This document shows, one piece after another, positions 29,856 to 40,853 of a stretch of 64,000 nt of DNA. The stretch spans positions 426,206-490,205 of the forward strand of contig NZ_CP120131.1 in NCBI RefSeq assembly GCF_034039665.1, in the 5' to 3' direction. This stretch comes from Mammaliicoccus sp. Dog046. Lineage in GTDB: Bacteria; Bacillota; Bacilli; Staphylococcales; Staphylococcaceae. Under the pieces are notes generated by a model. The model had not been told where the DNA came from, did no database searches, and was given only the letters and a program-made list of their open reading frames with translations. The translations under genes were made by a program, and so were the position numbers. Within the stretch, counting starts at the first letter, position 1. Each line of letters begins with the position of its first letter.

Positions 29856-30662
29856 ATGCAGTTACCTGAAATTTTTGGTGAGTTGAGTGCCATAAAGGTA
29901 ATCACAGGTATACTTGATTTAATTATTGTATGGTACGTATTGTACTTAATCATAACAGTTGTTAAAGGTACAAAAGCAATACAATTATTAAAAGGTATAT
30001 TTTTCATCATAATAGGTAGAACAGTAAGTAATTTTTTGAATTTAACAACGACAACGTTGCTATTTGATTTTGTATTACAATGGGGCTTCTTAGCAATCAT
30101 TGTCATATTCCAACCCGAATTTAGACGTGCCTTAGAGCAATTAGGAAGAGGTAGTTTATTTAAAAGGGTTAATGTAGCAACATCAGCTGATCAAGAACGA
30201 TTAACGGATAGTGTCGATAAAGCAATACAATATATGGCGAAGAGACGTATAGGTGCATTGATTGTCTTTGAAAAAGAAACAGGATTACAAGACTACATAG
30301 AGACAGGTATACCAATCAATGCGGATATTTCACAAGAACTATTAACGAATATATTTATACCTAATACACCGTTGCATGATGGTGCAATGATTATTCAAGA
30401 GCAAAAGATTGCAACTGCAGCAAGTTATTTACCATTATCTGATAGTCAAAAAATATCCAAAAGTTTAGGAACAAGACATAGAGCAGCTGTAGGTATTTCA
30501 GAAGTTTCAGATGCATTTACGGTCATAGTATCTGAAGAAACAGGATCAATTTCAGTGACTTTTGATGGTAAATTGAGAAAAGAAATATCAAGCGAAGCGT
30601 TTAGAGAATTACTAGTTGAGCATTGGTTCGGTTCTGTTCAAAACAGAAAGGATGTGAAGTAG
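29856..30662 (+). CDS. cdaA: Diadenylate cyclase CdaA
   Basis: This 268-residue membrane enzyme makes the second messenger c-di-AMP from two ATP; S. aureus calls it DacA. Three N-terminal membrane helices (about 13-35, 42-60, 66-86) precede the DAC domain with DGA (175-177, LHDGAMII) and GTRHR (205-209), the catalytic motifs. GGAGGAG precedes the ATG. The stop is directly followed by cdaR, then glmM: the conserved cdaA-cdaR-glmM operon, in which CdaR and GlmM modulate the cyclase. Confidence 0.97.
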   Translation: MQLPEIFGELSAIKVITGILDLIIVWYVLYLIITVVKGTKAIQLLKGIFFIIIGRTVSNFLNLTTTTLLFDFVLQWGFLAIIVIFQPEFRRALEQLGRGSLFKRVNVATSADQERLTDSVDKAIQYMAKRRIGALIVFEKETGLQDYIETGIPINADISQELLTNIFIPNTPLHDGAMIIQEQKIATAASYLPLSDSQKISKSLGTRHRAAVGISEVSDAFTVIVSEETGSISVTFDGKLRKEISSEAFRELLVEHWFGSVQNRKDVK

Positions 30663-31598
30663 ATGCTAGAATCAAAATGGGGATTGCGATTCGTTGCTTT
30701 AATCCTAGCATTGCTGATGTTCTTATCTGTAAATAATGTGTTCGGAAGTTTATTTTCACAGAACGCTTTGAATAGTTCTGATCATATTATTGCGGATGTA
30801 CCTGTAGATACTGTTTATAATAATAAAGAGTTATACTTATCTGGTGCACCGAAGACAGTCGATGTCAAAGTGTCTGGGCCACAATCTACTATATTAAAAG
30901 CTGAAAAATTACTTGATTTTAAAGTAGTATTAGATTTAAAGAACAAATCAGTAGGTCAGTATAAAGAGAATTTTAAAATTAAAGGATTAAGTAAAGATTT
31001 AAAATATAAAGTGGTTCCTAAGAGTGCGAACGTAGTACTTCAAGACAAGGTATCCAAAAAATATCCAATAGAAGCAGAAATCAATCAAAATAGAATTGCT
31101 TCTGGATATGAATTAGTTGGAGAAACAGTTAATCCTTCACAAGTAACGATTACTGGTGGACAGGAAGAGCTAAATAAAATTGCATACGTAAAAGCGACTT
31201 TAGATGAAAATAAACAACTTACAGATGATACAACAGAAAAAGCTGGCATCAGTGTACTTGATAGTAATTTGAATAAGTTAGATGTTCAAATACGACCTGA
31301 AACAGTGAATGTGAATATTAAAGTGGCACGGTCTAGTAAGACGGTGAGTTTAAACCCAGTTACAAAGGGTACAACATCAAAAGATATAAATATTGATGAT
31401 ATAAGTTTAGATAAATCAAAAGTTAAAATTTATGGTCCTCGAAATGTATTGGACGGCATTGGATCTATAGATGTACCTGTTGATGTATCTAACATTAATG
31501 ATAATATAACGAAGAATGTAAGCTTAGACTTACCTGATGGCGTAGATGAGTCTGAATTTAAAGATGTAGAAGCTAAAATTAAGATTTCTAAAAATTAA
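30663..31598 (+). CDS. cdaR: CdaR, YbbR-domain regulator of CdaA
   Basis: This 311-residue protein has one N-terminal membrane helix (about residues 6-27) and an extracellular part of YbbR repeats (about 50-130, 130-215, 225-305; recurring PxxVxVxGP / PSQVTITGG blocks). It contacts CdaA at the membrane and tunes c-di-AMP synthesis. It starts immediately at the cdaA stop, with AGGATG as ribosome site inside the cdaA end. Confidence 0.95.
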   Translation: MLESKWGLRFVALILALLMFLSVNNVFGSLFSQNALNSSDHIIADVPVDTVYNNKELYLSGAPKTVDVKVSGPQSTILKAEKLLDFKVVLDLKNKSVGQYKENFKIKGLSKDLKYKVVPKSANVVLQDKVSKKYPIEAEINQNRIASGYELVGETVNPSQVTITGGQEELNKIAYVKATLDENKQLTDDTTEKAGISVLDSNLNKLDVQIRPETVNVNIKVARSSKTVSLNPVTKGTTSKDINIDDISLDKSKVKIYGPRNVLDGIGSIDVPVDVSNINDNITKNVSLDLPDGVDESEFKDVEAKIKISKN

Positions 31599-31619
31599 CA
31601 GAAATAAAGGAGAATTACT

Positions 31620-32972
31620 ATGGGCAAATATTTTGGAACTGACGGTGTAAGAGGTGTAGCAAATTCGGAGTTAACACCTGAAATTGCTTTTAAATTAGGA
31701 AGATTCGGTGGATATGTATTATCTAAAAAGCATGGTACTGAACAACCGAAAGTATTAGTAGGAAGAGATACACGTGTTTCTGGGGAAATGTTAGAATCAG
31801 CTTTAATTGCAGGACTATCATCTATTGGTGCGGAAGTCATGAGATTAGGTGTGATTTCTACACCTGGTGTTGCATATTTAACAAGAGAAGTTGACGCAGA
31901 TTTAGGTGTTATGATTAGTGCATCACATAATCCAGTTGCAGATAACGGTATTAAATTCTTTGGTCCTGATGGATTTAAATTAACGGACGATGAAGAATTA
32001 GAAATTGAGCAACTATTAGATGCTACTGAAGATAATTTACCAAGACCGACTGGTAATGACTTAAAACATACTTCTGATTACTTTGAAGGTGCACAAAAAT
32101 ATATTAGCTACATCAAATCAACTGTTGATGGTGACTTAGATGGACTTAAAGTTGTTTTAGATGGTGCACATGGTTCAACATATTCTCTTGCACCGTATTT
32201 ATTCGGTGATTTAGAAGCAACAAGTGAAACAATTGGTTGTAAACCAGACGGCTATAACATTAATTTAAATGTAGGTTCAACACACCCAGAATCATTAGCT
32301 CAAGCTGTTGTTGATCACGGTGCAGATTTAGGACTTGCATTTGATGGCGATGGCGACAGAATCATTGCAGTTGATGAAAAGGGTCAAATCGTTGATGGTG
32401 ACCAAATTATGTATATACTTGCTGAAGATATGTCTAAAAACGGTGAATTAAAAGATAACATGGTTGTATCAACAGTTATGAGTAATTTAGGATTCTATAA
32501 AGCTTTAGATGAAGAAGGCATTAAATCTAATAAAACTAAAGTAGGCGACAGATATGTTGTTGAAGAAATGAGACGTGGATCATACAGTTTAGGTGGAGAA
32601 CAATCAGGTCATATTGTTCTTATGGATTATAATACAACTGGTGATGGCTTATTAACAGGTGCACATTTAGCAAGCATCGTTAAGCGTTCTGGCAAAAGTT
32701 TAAGTGACTTAGCTAGTAAAATGAAAAAATATCCTCAAAAATTAGTAAACGTTCGCGTTTCAGATAAATACGGTGTTGAAGAAAATACTAAAGTATCTGA
32801 AATCATCACTAAAGTTGAAGTAGAAATGAATGGTGAAGGACGTATATTAGTAAGACCTTCAGGAACAGAACCACTTGTTCGTGTTATGGTAGAAGCTAAG
32901 ACTGAAGAAGATGCTGAAAGCTATGTTAATCGCATTGCTGAAGTTGTACAACAAGAAATGGGAATCGAATAA
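31620..32972 (+). CDS. glmM: Phosphoglucosamine mutase
   Basis: This 450-residue enzyme converts glucosamine 6-phosphate to glucosamine 1-phosphate for peptidoglycan precursors. The active-site phosphoserine is Ser102 in SASHNP; FDGDGDR binds magnesium, GGEQSGH the sugar and RPSGTEP the phosphate. Full length for the family. AAAGGAG precedes the ATG. Last gene of the cdaA operon, followed by a terminator and then the glmS ribozyme, so consecutive pathway steps lie side by side. Confidence 0.98.
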   Translation: MGKYFGTDGVRGVANSELTPEIAFKLGRFGGYVLSKKHGTEQPKVLVGRDTRVSGEMLESALIAGLSSIGAEVMRLGVISTPGVAYLTREVDADLGVMISASHNPVADNGIKFFGPDGFKLTDDEELEIEQLLDATEDNLPRPTGNDLKHTSDYFEGAQKYISYIKSTVDGDLDGLKVVLDGAHGSTYSLAPYLFGDLEATSETIGCKPDGYNINLNVGSTHPESLAQAVVDHGADLGLAFDGDGDRIIAVDEKGQIVDGDQIMYILAEDMSKNGELKDNMVVSTVMSNLGFYKALDEEGIKSNKTKVGDRYVVEEMRRGSYSLGGEQSGHIVLMDYNTTGDGLLTGAHLASIVKRSGKSLSDLASKMKKYPQKLVNVRVSDKYGVEENTKVSEIITKVEVEMNGEGRILVRPSGTEPLVRVMVEAKTEEDAESYVNRIAEVVQQEMGIE

Positions 32973-32980
32973 TAAAGGTT

Positions 32981-33028
32981 AGAAGAGATTGGGACATAAT
33001 GTAATGTCTCAGTCTCTTCTATTTTTTT
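32981..33028 (+). terminator. Terminator after glmM
   Basis: AGAAGAGATTGGGACAT pairs with ATGTCTCAGTCTCTTCT, then T7. The GGGACAT/ATGTCTCAG core is shared with the elements at 9262 and 12985. Confidence 0.92.
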
Positions 33029-33182
33029 GTATTTAATTAAGAAATATATAGTTTTAAGTAATGAAATTGTAAATTTTGGACATATTTTTGAGTAATTTAG
33101 TATTATAATTGCACAACATACCATTTCATTGTAGAATGAAGGGAGTCTAAATGAGGAGGATTGTGAGGTTGACCAAAATAAG

Positions 33183-33445
33183 GAAACTTATAGCGCCTGA
33201 ACAAAGGACGTACATGATTAATGAAGCGTGTATATTCAGATACATGTCGAAAGAATGTAAGTGACTTTGTTGACGAGGAGGATAGTTATCGAATTATCGG
33301 CGGATGCTATCCCGGATGTGGCCCATTCGAAAGTTCAATGTTTAAAGCATATAGGTGACTATATGTCCAAAGCCATTGAAATAGCCATGAAGAAAATAAT
33401 GTATAGAAGCGACCGGACATGCATGTGAACGTCTGACCGCTTATT
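33183..33445 (+). ncRNA. glmS ribozyme/riboswitch
   Basis: The self-cleavage context TATAGCGCC lies at 33190-33198, with the scissile bond expected between A33192 and G33193. The catalytic core GTTGACGAGGAGGATAG...ATCGAA..ATCGGCGGATGCTATCCCGG lies at 33271-33317, and the 3' domain ends with the AAGCG...CGCTT stem near 33440. Binding of glucosamine 6-phosphate triggers cleavage and mRNA decay, giving feedback control of GlmS. It fills the 496-bp gap before glmS. Confidence 0.95.
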
Positions 33446-33468
33446 TAAAATTGGAGGAGTATTTAATT

Positions 33469-35271
33469 ATGTGTGGAATTGTAGGATATATCGGTAGAGA
33501 GAATGCTAAAGAATTATTACTTAAAGGATTAGAAAAATTAGAATATAGAGGCTATGACTCAGCAGGTATCGCTGTTAGAAATGAAGAAGAAATTAAAGTA
33601 TTTAAAGAAAAAGGAAGAATTGCAGAATTACGTAAAGCATCTTCTAGTGATTTTGATGGACAAATTGGTATCGGACATACACGTTGGGCAACACATGGTG
33701 TTCCTAACTATGAAAATGCGCATCCACATCAATCAACATCAGGTCGTTTCACTTTAGTGCATAACGGTGTTATTGAAAACTATGAACAACTTAAAAGTGA
33801 ATTTTTAGGAAGTCTTACTTTTAAATCTGATACAGATACTGAAGTAATTGTTGAATTGATTGAATACTTCTCAAACGAAGGATTAACAACAGAAGAAGCA
33901 TTCAATAAAGTATTATCTTTATTACATGGTTCATATGCATTAGGTTTATTAGATGAACAAGATGCAGATACTATTTATGTTGCTAAAAACAAATCACCAT
34001 TATTAGTTGGTATCGGTGACGGATTTAATGTTATCGCTTCAGATGCAATTGCAATGTTAGCTGTAACAGATACTTATAAAGAATTAGTAGATAACGAAAT
34101 TGTTATTGTTAAACGTGATGAAGTTATTATTAAAGATCAAGAAGGTAACGTAGTAGAGAGAGATAGCTATAAAGCTGAAATTGATGCTTCAGATGTTGAA
34201 AAAGGAACTTACGATCATTACATGTTAAAAGAAATTCATGAACAACCTGGAGTAATGCGTAACATTATCCAAAACTATCAAGATGAATCAGGTAACCTTA
34301 AAATTGATAAAGCAATTATCGATGACGTAGCACAAGCAGATAGAATTTATATCGTTGCATGTGGTACAAGTTATCATGCAGGATTAGTAGGTAAAGAATT
34401 TATTGAAAAATGGGCTCAAGTACCAACTGAAGTACATGTTGCGTCAGAATTCGTTTACAATATGCCTTTATTATCTGAGAAACCATTATTTATCTTCATT
34501 TCACAATCAGGTGAAACTGCGGATAGCCGTGCTGTATTAGTTGAAGCGAAAAAATTAGGTCATAAAGCATTAACGATTACAAACGTACCTGGATCAACAT
34601 TGTCACGTGAAGCGGATCATACGCTAATCTTACATGCAGGTCCTGAAATCGCTGTTGCTTCAACAAAAGCTTATACAGCTCAAATTGCAGTATTAGCAAT
34701 CTTATCTCAAGTTGTTGCAAATGCACATAATAAAGATACTGGTGTAGATATTATCCCAGAATTAGCAAAAGTAACGACAGCAATTACTGCAATTGTTGAC
34801 GATGCGCCTAAAATGGAACAAATTGCTAAAGACTTCTTAGAAACTACACGTAATGCATTCTTCATTGGACGTACAATGGATTATTACGTTGGTCTTGAAG
34901 GTGCTTTAAAACTTAAAGAAATTTCTTATATCCAAGCAGAAGGATTTGCTGGTGGGGAATTAAAACACGGTACTATCGCTTTAATTGAAGAAGGTACTCC
35001 AATTGTTGCATTAGCAACTCAAGAAAAAGTAAACTTATCAATTCGTGGTAACGTGAAAGAAGTTGTTGCACGTGGTGCGAACCCATGTATCATTTCAATG
35101 GAAGGTTTAGAACATGATAATGATACTTATGTGATTCCACATGTACATGAAATGTTATCACCATTAGTATCTGTTGTTACATTACAACTTATTTCATATT
35201 ATGCAGCGTTACACAGAGGCTGTGACGTAGATAAACCACGTAACTTAGCAAAATCAGTTACAGTTGAATAG
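33469..35271 (+). CDS. glmS: Glutamine-fructose-6-phosphate aminotransferase (isomerising)
   Basis: This 600-residue enzyme makes glucosamine 6-phosphate from fructose 6-phosphate and glutamine. The N-terminal glutaminase domain starts MCGIVGYIG, so Cys2 becomes the nucleophile after Met removal; two SIS domains follow ([18 protein letters not shown]) and the C-terminus ends [12 protein letters not shown] as in all GlmS. The in-frame TTG upstream is not used; GGAGGAG fits the ATG at 33469. Controlled by the upstream ribozyme. Confidence 0.98.
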   Translation: MCGIVGYIGRENAKELLLKGLEKLEYRGYDSAGIAVRNEEEIKVFKEKGRIAELRKASSSDFDGQIGIGHTRWATHGVPNYENAHPHQSTSGRFTLVHNGVIENYEQLKSEFLGSLTFKSDTDTEVIVELIEYFSNEGLTTEEAFNKVLSLLHGSYALGLLDEQDADTIYVAKNKSPLLVGIGDGFNVIASDAIAMLAVTDTYKELVDNEIVIVKRDEVIIKDQEGNVVERDSYKAEIDASDVEKGTYDHYMLKEIHEQPGVMRNIIQNYQDESGNLKIDKAIIDDVAQADRIYIVACGTSYHAGLVGKEFIEKWAQVPTEVHVASEFVYNMPLLSEKPLFIFISQSGETADSRAVLVEAKKLGHKALTITNVPGSTLSREADHTLILHAGPEIAVASTKAYTAQIAVLAILSQVVANAHNKDTGVDIIPELAKVTTAITAIVDDAPKMEQIAKDFLETTRNAFFIGRTMDYYVGLEGALKLKEISYIQAEGFAGGELKHGTIALIEEGTPIVALATQEKVNLSIRGNVKEVVARGANPCIISMEGLEHDNDTYVIPHVHEMLSPLVSVVTLQLISYYAALHRGCDVDKPRNLAKSVTVE

Positions 35272-35316
35272 ATCTTATATTTAAAGAAGAAGTTAGAATG
35301 TTAAAGTCCTAACAAT

Positions 35317-35356
35317 AAAATGCCGACAAAGTTATAAACTTTGTCGGCATTTTTTT
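35317..35356 (+). terminator. Terminator after glmS
   Basis: ATGCCGACAAAGT and ACTTTGTCGGCAT form a perfect stem with T7. Followed by a short piece of the ATGCGCATGCTTTCC-type repeat (35356-35384). Confidence 0.92.
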
Positions 35357-35425
35357 ATGGGCATGTTTTCGTTGGACATGCACGAACGAACAGTATCTTA
35401 GATTATAAAAAAATAAGCACATTAT

Positions 35426-35454
35426 TTGCGAATTATACCTATAGGGGGTATATT
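35426..35454 (+). promoter_or_regulatory. csoR-copA promoter with CsoR operator
   Basis: TTGCGA (35426-35431), 17 bp, TATATT (35449-35454). The pseudo-palindrome ATACCTATAGGGGGTAT (35435-35451) matches the G-rich copper-CsoR operator and fills the spacer. Cu(I) binding to CsoR should release it. Confidence 0.85.
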
Positions 35455-35478
35455 ATAATTAAAAAAGGACGTGAGAAT

Positions 35479-35781
35479 ATGGGTGAGCATTTAAAAGATC
35501 ATACAGTTACACCTAGAACGAATGAAGAGAAGGAAAAAGTGATTAATCGACTAAAGCGTATTGAGGGTCAGGTAAGAGGTATACAGAGTATGGTTGAGGA
35601 AGATAGATACTGTGTAGATATTCTTGTACAAATGAGTGCCATACAATCAGCTTTAAAAAATGTCGGGTTTGCTGTAACAGAACGTCATATGAAACATTGT
35701 GTCACAGATGCGATTCAAAAAGGTGAAGGTGACGAAACGATTGAAGAATTAATGCGTGTACTTAAACAATTTTCTAAATAA
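35479..35781 (+). CDS. csoR: Copper-sensing repressor CsoR
   Basis: This 100-residue all-helical repressor has Cu(I) ligands Cys45, His70 and Cys74 with the family's spacing (C-x24-H-x3-C). Its N-terminal region contains [12 protein letters not shown], typical of CsoR/RcnR. It starts at 35479 behind AAAGGACGTGAG; the frame continues further upstream without a ribosome site. It is 14 bp before copA and has its own operator upstream. Confidence 0.93.
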   Translation: MGEHLKDHTVTPRTNEEKEKVINRLKRIEGQVRGIQSMVEEDRYCVDILVQMSAIQSALKNVGFAVTERHMKHCVTDAIQKGEGDETIEELMRVLKQFSK

Positions 35782-35795
35782 GGTGGTGTGTTTCA

Positions 35796-38180
35796 ATGAG
35801 TCAATCAAAAAAAATGTCTGTTGGGGTAACAGGCATGACATGTGCAGCTTGTTCCAATCGTATAGAGAAAGTGTTAAATAGAATGGACGGTGTCGATGCT
35901 CAAGTCAATCTTTCTACTGAAAAGGCATCGGTCACATTTGATGAGGATAAAAATAATATAGATGATATAACAAACAAAATTGAAAAATTAGGTTATGGCG
36001 TATTGAGCGAATCCGTCGATTTAGATGTATATGGTATGACATGTGCAGCTTGTTCCAATCGAATTGAAAAGGTATTAAATAGACAAGATGGAATTAAAAT
36101 GGCTACAGTCAATTTAACGACAGAACAGGCACATATAGAATATAATCCTGAATCAATCGATATAAAAACAATGATTGATAAAATTAAAAAATTAGGATAC
36201 GATGCGCAATCGAAAAAGAAAATGGAAGAGAAATATTCGCATCAACATAAAGAAATCACACATATGAAACGTAAGTTGATCATTTCTGCCATTTTATCCG
36301 TACCGCTTTTGTTAACGATGTTCGTTCACTTATTTAATTTAAATGTGCCTCATATTTTAATGAATTCGTGGTTCCAGCTTACTTTAGCAACACCGGTTCA
36401 ATTTATTATCGGATGGCAATTTTATGTAGGTGCTTATAAGAATTTAAGAAATAAAAGTGCGAATATGGATGTACTTGTAGCACTTGGTACGAGTGCAGCT
36501 TATTTTTATAGTGTTTATGAAACAATTAAATCAGTTATTAATCCTGACTATGTACCACATTTATATTTTGAAACGAGTGCAGTCTTAATTACTTTAATAT
36601 TATTTGGAAAGTATTTAGAGAAACGTGCAAAAAGTCAAACAACCAACGCCTTGTCTTCTTTAATGAATTTGCAAGCTAAAGAAGCAAGAGTGCTTCGAAA
36701 TGGTAAAGAAGAAATGATATCTATTAATGATGTCATTGTCGGGGATGTCTTAATTGTGAAACCTGGAGAGAAAATTCCGACTGACGGTACCATTGAAAAA
36801 GGTAAGGCAGCCATTGATGAATCTATGATAACTGGCGAATCAATACCTGTTGAAAAATCCGTAGACGCAGATGTCATAGGATCAACAATCATTAAAAATG
36901 GAAACATTTATATAAAGGTAACTAAAATAGGATCAGATACGGCACTTGCATCTATCGTTAAAGCTGTTGAAGAAGCGCAAGGTAGCAAAGCACCAATTCA
37001 AAGATTAGCAGATATTATTTCTGGGTATTTTGTTCCAATCGTTGTAGGGCTTGCGTTACTTACTTTTATAATATGGATAACATTGGTGAACCCTGGTCAA
37101 TTTGAACGTGCACTCGTCGCATCGATTGCTGTATTGGTTATCGCTTGTCCATGCGCTTTAGGATTGGCGACACCAACATCAATTATGGTAGGTACAGGAA
37201 AAGCAGCTGAACAAGGAATCTTATTTAAAGGTGGAGAACATTTAGAACGCACACATCAATTAAATACGATTGTATTAGATAAAACGGGAACAATAACTAA
37301 AGGTAAACCTGAAGTGACAGATTTCACAGCAGATAAAGCAACGTTACAATTGTTAGCAAGTGCTGAAAAAGGCTCTGAACATCCATTAGCTGAAGCTATC
37401 GTTGCATATGCGGTAGAACAATCCGTGTCGTTACTTGAAGTGGATGATTTTCATGCTATAGCTGGTAAAGGTATTCAAGCAACAATTGATCAAAATCAAA
37501 TGCTCGTCGGTAATAGAAATTTAATGACATCAAACGATATCGAAATACATGAATATGAACAACAATTATCACAATTCGAATTAGCTGGTAAAACGGCAAT
37601 GCTGATTGCTGTAAATAATGAATTTAAAGGCATCATTGCTGTAGCAGATACGATTAAAGAAAGTGCACCTGAAGCGATTCGATTATTAAAAAATCAAGGA
37701 TTAAATATTGTTATGCTGACTGGTGATAATGAACGTACTGCACAAGCTATAGCAAAACAAATTGGTATTGATCATGTGATTGCTGAAGTGCTACCAGAAG
37801 AAAAAGCAAACACAATTAAAGAACTACAGAAAGACGGTAAGAAAGTGGCAATGGTAGGTGACGGTATCAATGATGCACCAGCCTTAGCCATAGCTGATAT
37901 TGGTATTGCGATAGGTACAGGAACTGAAGTCGCAATTGAAGCGGCCGATGTAACGATATTAGGTGGAGAATTACTTCTATTACCGAAAGCCATCAAAATC
38001 AGTCATGCCACTATAAAAAATATTAAACAAAATTTATTCTGGGCATTCGGCTATAATACAGCTGGGATACCAATTGCAGCACTAGGATTATTAGCACCTT
38101 GGATTGCTGGAGCTGCAATGGCATTAAGTTCTGTCAGTGTTATAACAAATGCATTGAGATTAAAAAAAGTAAAATTATAA
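35796..38180 (+). CDS. copA: Copper-exporting P1B-type ATPase CopA
   Basis: This 794-residue Cu(I) efflux pump has two N-terminal HMA domains, each with MTCAACSNR (Cys16/19 and about 85/88). The membrane site is CPC (IACPCALG); the phosphorylation motif DKTGT, the SEHP nucleotide loop and GDGINDAP are all present. GGTGGTG precedes the ATG. No copZ chaperone gene follows, unlike S. aureus copAZ; the next gene is DedA-like, 173 bp on. Confidence 0.96.
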   Translation: MSQSKKMSVGVTGMTCAACSNRIEKVLNRMDGVDAQVNLSTEKASVTFDEDKNNIDDITNKIEKLGYGVLSESVDLDVYGMTCAACSNRIEKVLNRQDGIKMATVNLTTEQAHIEYNPESIDIKTMIDKIKKLGYDAQSKKKMEEKYSHQHKEITHMKRKLIISAILSVPLLLTMFVHLFNLNVPHILMNSWFQLTLATPVQFIIGWQFYVGAYKNLRNKSANMDVLVALGTSAAYFYSVYETIKSVINPDYVPHLYFETSAVLITLILFGKYLEKRAKSQTTNALSSLMNLQAKEARVLRNGKEEMISINDVIVGDVLIVKPGEKIPTDGTIEKGKAAIDESMITGESIPVEKSVDADVIGSTIIKNGNIYIKVTKIGSDTALASIVKAVEEAQGSKAPIQRLADIISGYFVPIVVGLALLTFIIWITLVNPGQFERALVASIAVLVIACPCALGLATPTSIMVGTGKAAEQGILFKGGEHLERTHQLNTIVLDKTGTITKGKPEVTDFTADKATLQLLASAEKGSEHPLAEAIVAYAVEQSVSLLEVDDFHAIAGKGIQATIDQNQMLVGNRNLMTSNDIEIHEYEQQLSQFELAGKTAMLIAVNNEFKGIIAVADTIKESAPEAIRLLKNQGLNIVMLTGDNERTAQAIAKQIGIDHVIAEVLPEEKANTIKELQKDGKKVAMVGDGINDAPALAIADIGIAIGTGTEVAIEAADVTILGGELLLLPKAIKISHATIKNIKQNLFWAFGYNTAGIPIAALGLLAPWIAGAAMALSSVSVITNALRLKKVKL

Positions 38181-38353
38181 ACAAAGAAAATCCGAAACTT
38201 TGATTGGAATATTATCGTCCTAAAGTCTGACTCTAATGTAAAACATTTACGGTATAATAATTATAGGAAGATGTTTTATATAATTTATATTTATAAGTTT
38301 AGTTTCGTGCGTAATAAGGTATTAGAAAAATAATAAATTAAAGGAGTAAATGC

Positions 38354-38962
38354 ATGGAGAGTTGGATTACGAGTGTAATGGAGCAATTTGGCTATTATGG
38401 AATTGCTTTATTAATATTATTAGAAAATGTATTTCCACCAATACCTTCTGAAGTAATATTGACATTCGGTGGATTTATGACAACAAAATCAGATATGAAT
38501 ATCGTTGGTGTTGTCATTGCTTCAACTATTGGGTCGGTTGGCGGTGCAGTTATTCTGTACTGGATTGGTCGTATATTAAACGTTGAAAGATTAGAGAGAA
38601 TCATCGAGAAGTGGGGAAAATATCTGAGACTAACTAAGGAAGATGTTAGAAAAGCAGATGCATGGTTTGATCGTTATGGACCTTGGACAGTCTTCTTCTG
38701 TAGATTCATTCCTTTAATTCGAAGTTTAATTTCGGTCCCAGCAGGTATGAGTGGTATGAATCAATGGTTATTCTTACTATTAACAACGTTGGGTACGCTT
38801 ATTTGGAATTTAGTGCTCGTTATCGTTGGCGCAAAAGTTGGAGATAATTGGCATCAAATTGTAAATTATATGGACATATACTCACAATTTATGTATGTCA
38901 TTATCGCTATTGGTATTATCATATTTATCATTTGGTTTGTTAAAAAGAAAAAGACAACTTAA
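38354..38962 (+). CDS. DedA family membrane protein
   Basis: This 202-residue protein has the DedA/SNARE-associated fold: LLILLENVFPPIPSEVILTFGG near the N-terminus, WFDRYGPWTVFFCRFIPLIRSLISVPAG with the conserved Arg residues, and a C-terminal helix. DedA proteins include undecaprenyl-phosphate and phospholipid flippases; UptA-type recycling of the wall lipid carrier is possible. AAAGGAG precedes the ATG. Own terminator downstream. Confidence 0.9.
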   Translation: MESWITSVMEQFGYYGIALLILLENVFPPIPSEVILTFGGFMTTKSDMNIVGVVIASTIGSVGGAVILYWIGRILNVERLERIIEKWGKYLRLTKEDVRKADAWFDRYGPWTVFFCRFIPLIRSLISVPAGMSGMNQWLFLLLTTLGTLIWNLVLVIVGAKVGDNWHQIVNYMDIYSQFMYVIIAIGIIIFIIWFVKKKKTT

Positions 38963-38977
38963 GTTAATATAATCATT

Positions 38978-39030
38978 AAAATCAGTTCAGATTGACCATT
39001 TAAGAAGGTTAATCTGAGCTGATTTTATTT
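38978..39030 (+). terminator. Terminator after the DedA gene
   Basis: AAAATCAGTTCAGATTGACC pairs with its near-complement ending CTGATTTT across a short loop; T-rich tail. Confidence 0.88.
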
Positions 39031-39112
39031 TCAAGTAATTTAAGTATACTTTTTATACTAGTTGAAGTATACTAACGTTATTAAAGAAGAAAAATTAGAA
39101 GAGGTGCGAAAT

Positions 39113-39895
39113 ATGTTCCATGATAAAGACGCGATTTTAGTAAATGGTATTACATTAAATGTTAAAGATTTAGAAAAGATGACGACTTTTTACGATAGTA
39201 TCATTGGTTTAAATATAAAACAAAAGTCAGATGATCAAGTTATATTTGAAGTAGGAGAATCTGGTCATACACTTACATTGAATTTATTAACAAATGGAAG
39301 AGAGGCAAATATGAGAGAGGCAGGATTATTCCACCTAGCATTATTACTTCCAACTACGGCAGATTTGGCGGACTTTTTAATTCATGCTTCTAGACTGAAT
39401 ATTCCTCTAGGTGCAGGCGATCATATTGTATCAGAAGCATTATACTTTAATGATCCAGAAGGTAATGGATTAGAAATTTATAGAGATAGAGATGCGCAAA
39501 ATTGGGAATGGTTCGATGGTAATGTAAAAATGGATACGCATGAAGTGGATGCTGAAGCACTTATTCAACATGCAACAAATGAAGGATGGAATGGCATGCC
39601 TTCTGGTGCGAAGATTGGGCATTTACACATTAAAACAAGCAATATAGAAGATGTGAAAGAATTCTACTTAAATACATTATATTTAAATATAGTGGTTAAA
39701 AATTTTCCAAATGCATTATTTATGTCAACAAAACATTATCATCATCATATTGCGATTAATACGTGGCAATCGAACAAAAAAAGAGAAGATAATAACAATA
39801 GCTATGGTTTAGCTAAAGTAGACATTCAAATGCCGAATGTAGAAAATAAGCAAATCACTTCACCAGATGGATTGTTATTTGAGATCAACACATAA
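39113..39895 (+). CDS. VOC-family protein, catechol-2,3-dioxygenase-like
   Basis: This 260-residue protein has two vicinal-oxygen-chelate modules. In the first, VNGITLNVKDLEKMTTFYD and AGLFHLALLLP (His) lead to NGLEIYRDR (Glu). In the second, IGHLHIKTSNIEDVKEFY (His) and HHHIAINTW lead to the C-terminal LLFEINT. This is the CatE/YwbC arrangement in B. subtilis-type extradiol dioxygenases; fosfomycin or glyoxalase activity is less likely given the double module. It starts at ATG 39113 behind GAGGTG; an in-frame TTG at 39062 was rejected. Substrate unknown. Confidence 0.8.
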   Translation: MFHDKDAILVNGITLNVKDLEKMTTFYDSIIGLNIKQKSDDQVIFEVGESGHTLTLNLLTNGREANMREAGLFHLALLLPTTADLADFLIHASRLNIPLGAGDHIVSEALYFNDPEGNGLEIYRDRDAQNWEWFDGNVKMDTHEVDAEALIQHATNEGWNGMPSGAKIGHLHIKTSNIEDVKEFYLNTLYLNIVVKNFPNALFMSTKHYHHHIAINTWQSNKKREDNNNSYGLAKVDIQMPNVENKQITSPDGLLFEINT

Positions 39896-39999
39896 TAAAT
39901 TCACATGCTACCTTCATCTCTAATCACCTTTAATAACAAAGTGCTTTAATGTACAATAAAGCCATGATAAGCACTAAATTTATTAAAGGGGATGTGCAC

Positions 40000-40779
40000 A
40001 TGCTAGTCGATTTAAAACATGTTCATTGGATGCGTGAAGGTAGATACATATTGAAAGATATTTCTTGGGAAATAAAAGATGGTGAACATTGGGTATTATA
40101 TGGTTTAAATGGTGCAGGTAAATCCACGCTATTAGATATTATCAATGCATATACGGCACCTTCTTCAGGTGAATTTGAAATATTAGACATGAAGCAAGGT
40201 AAACCTGGTTATTCTGCAGATGAAATTAGAAAACAAATAGGATATGTGTCACAATCTATGCTTAGAAAAATGAGACAACAAGATAATGCATTTACAACGG
40301 TTATTAGCGGTGCATATGCTTCAATTGGTGTGTATGAAGATCCAACCGAAGCAATTAAAGATAAAGCACAACATATATGTGGAATTTTAGGGATTACGCC
40401 TTACATTAATCGCAGGTTTGATACTTTATCACAAGGTGAACAAACACGTGTATTAATTGGAAGAGCATTGATGTCAAATCCTAGATTATTGATTCTTGAT
40501 GAGCCTACGAATGGATTGGACTTTGTTGCACGAGAAGATTTACTTGAGAGAATCGATCGAATTGGACAAGAAGAGCAAGGACCTACAATTATTTATGTCA
40601 CGCATCATTTAGAAGAAGTCTTGCCTATTTTCAAGAAGATATTACTATTGAAAAATGGAGAAGTTTATCGTTCCGGAGACATTCAATCGACCGTGAATGC
40701 AAATCATATGAGTGAGTTGTTTAATATCGAAGTAGATGTTACTTTCAAAAATCATAGACCGATATTATCAAAAAAGTGA
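40000..40779 (+). CDS. ABC transporter ATP-binding protein, stand-alone
   Basis: This 259-residue single ABC domain has Walker A GLNGAGKST, Q-loop YVSQSM, signature LSQGEQTR, Walker B LLILDEPTNGLD and a switch His (YVTHH). No membrane partner is encoded nearby. The sequence resembles YlmA-like or ModF-type cytoplasmic ATPases. It starts at 40000 after AAAGGGGATG; the in-frame extension upstream lacks a ribosome site. Partner and role unknown. Confidence 0.85.
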   Translation: MLVDLKHVHWMREGRYILKDISWEIKDGEHWVLYGLNGAGKSTLLDIINAYTAPSSGEFEILDMKQGKPGYSADEIRKQIGYVSQSMLRKMRQQDNAFTTVISGAYASIGVYEDPTEAIKDKAQHICGILGITPYINRRFDTLSQGEQTRVLIGRALMSNPRLLILDEPTNGLDFVAREDLLERIDRIGQEEQGPTIIYVTHHLEEVLPIFKKILLLKNGEVYRSGDIQSTVNANHMSELFNIEVDVTFKNHRPILSKK

Positions 40780-40853
40780 ATATAATCTAAAAAATTGCCT
40801 TTATGTTAGACGCATGAAATAATATATATGATTAAAAATATGGAGGATGCGAC

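Noticed and set aside
35341..35478. N-terminal 46-residue extension of CsoR
   Set aside because: It would start within the glmS terminator and translate the promoter and operator; the ATG at 35479 has a proper ribosome site.
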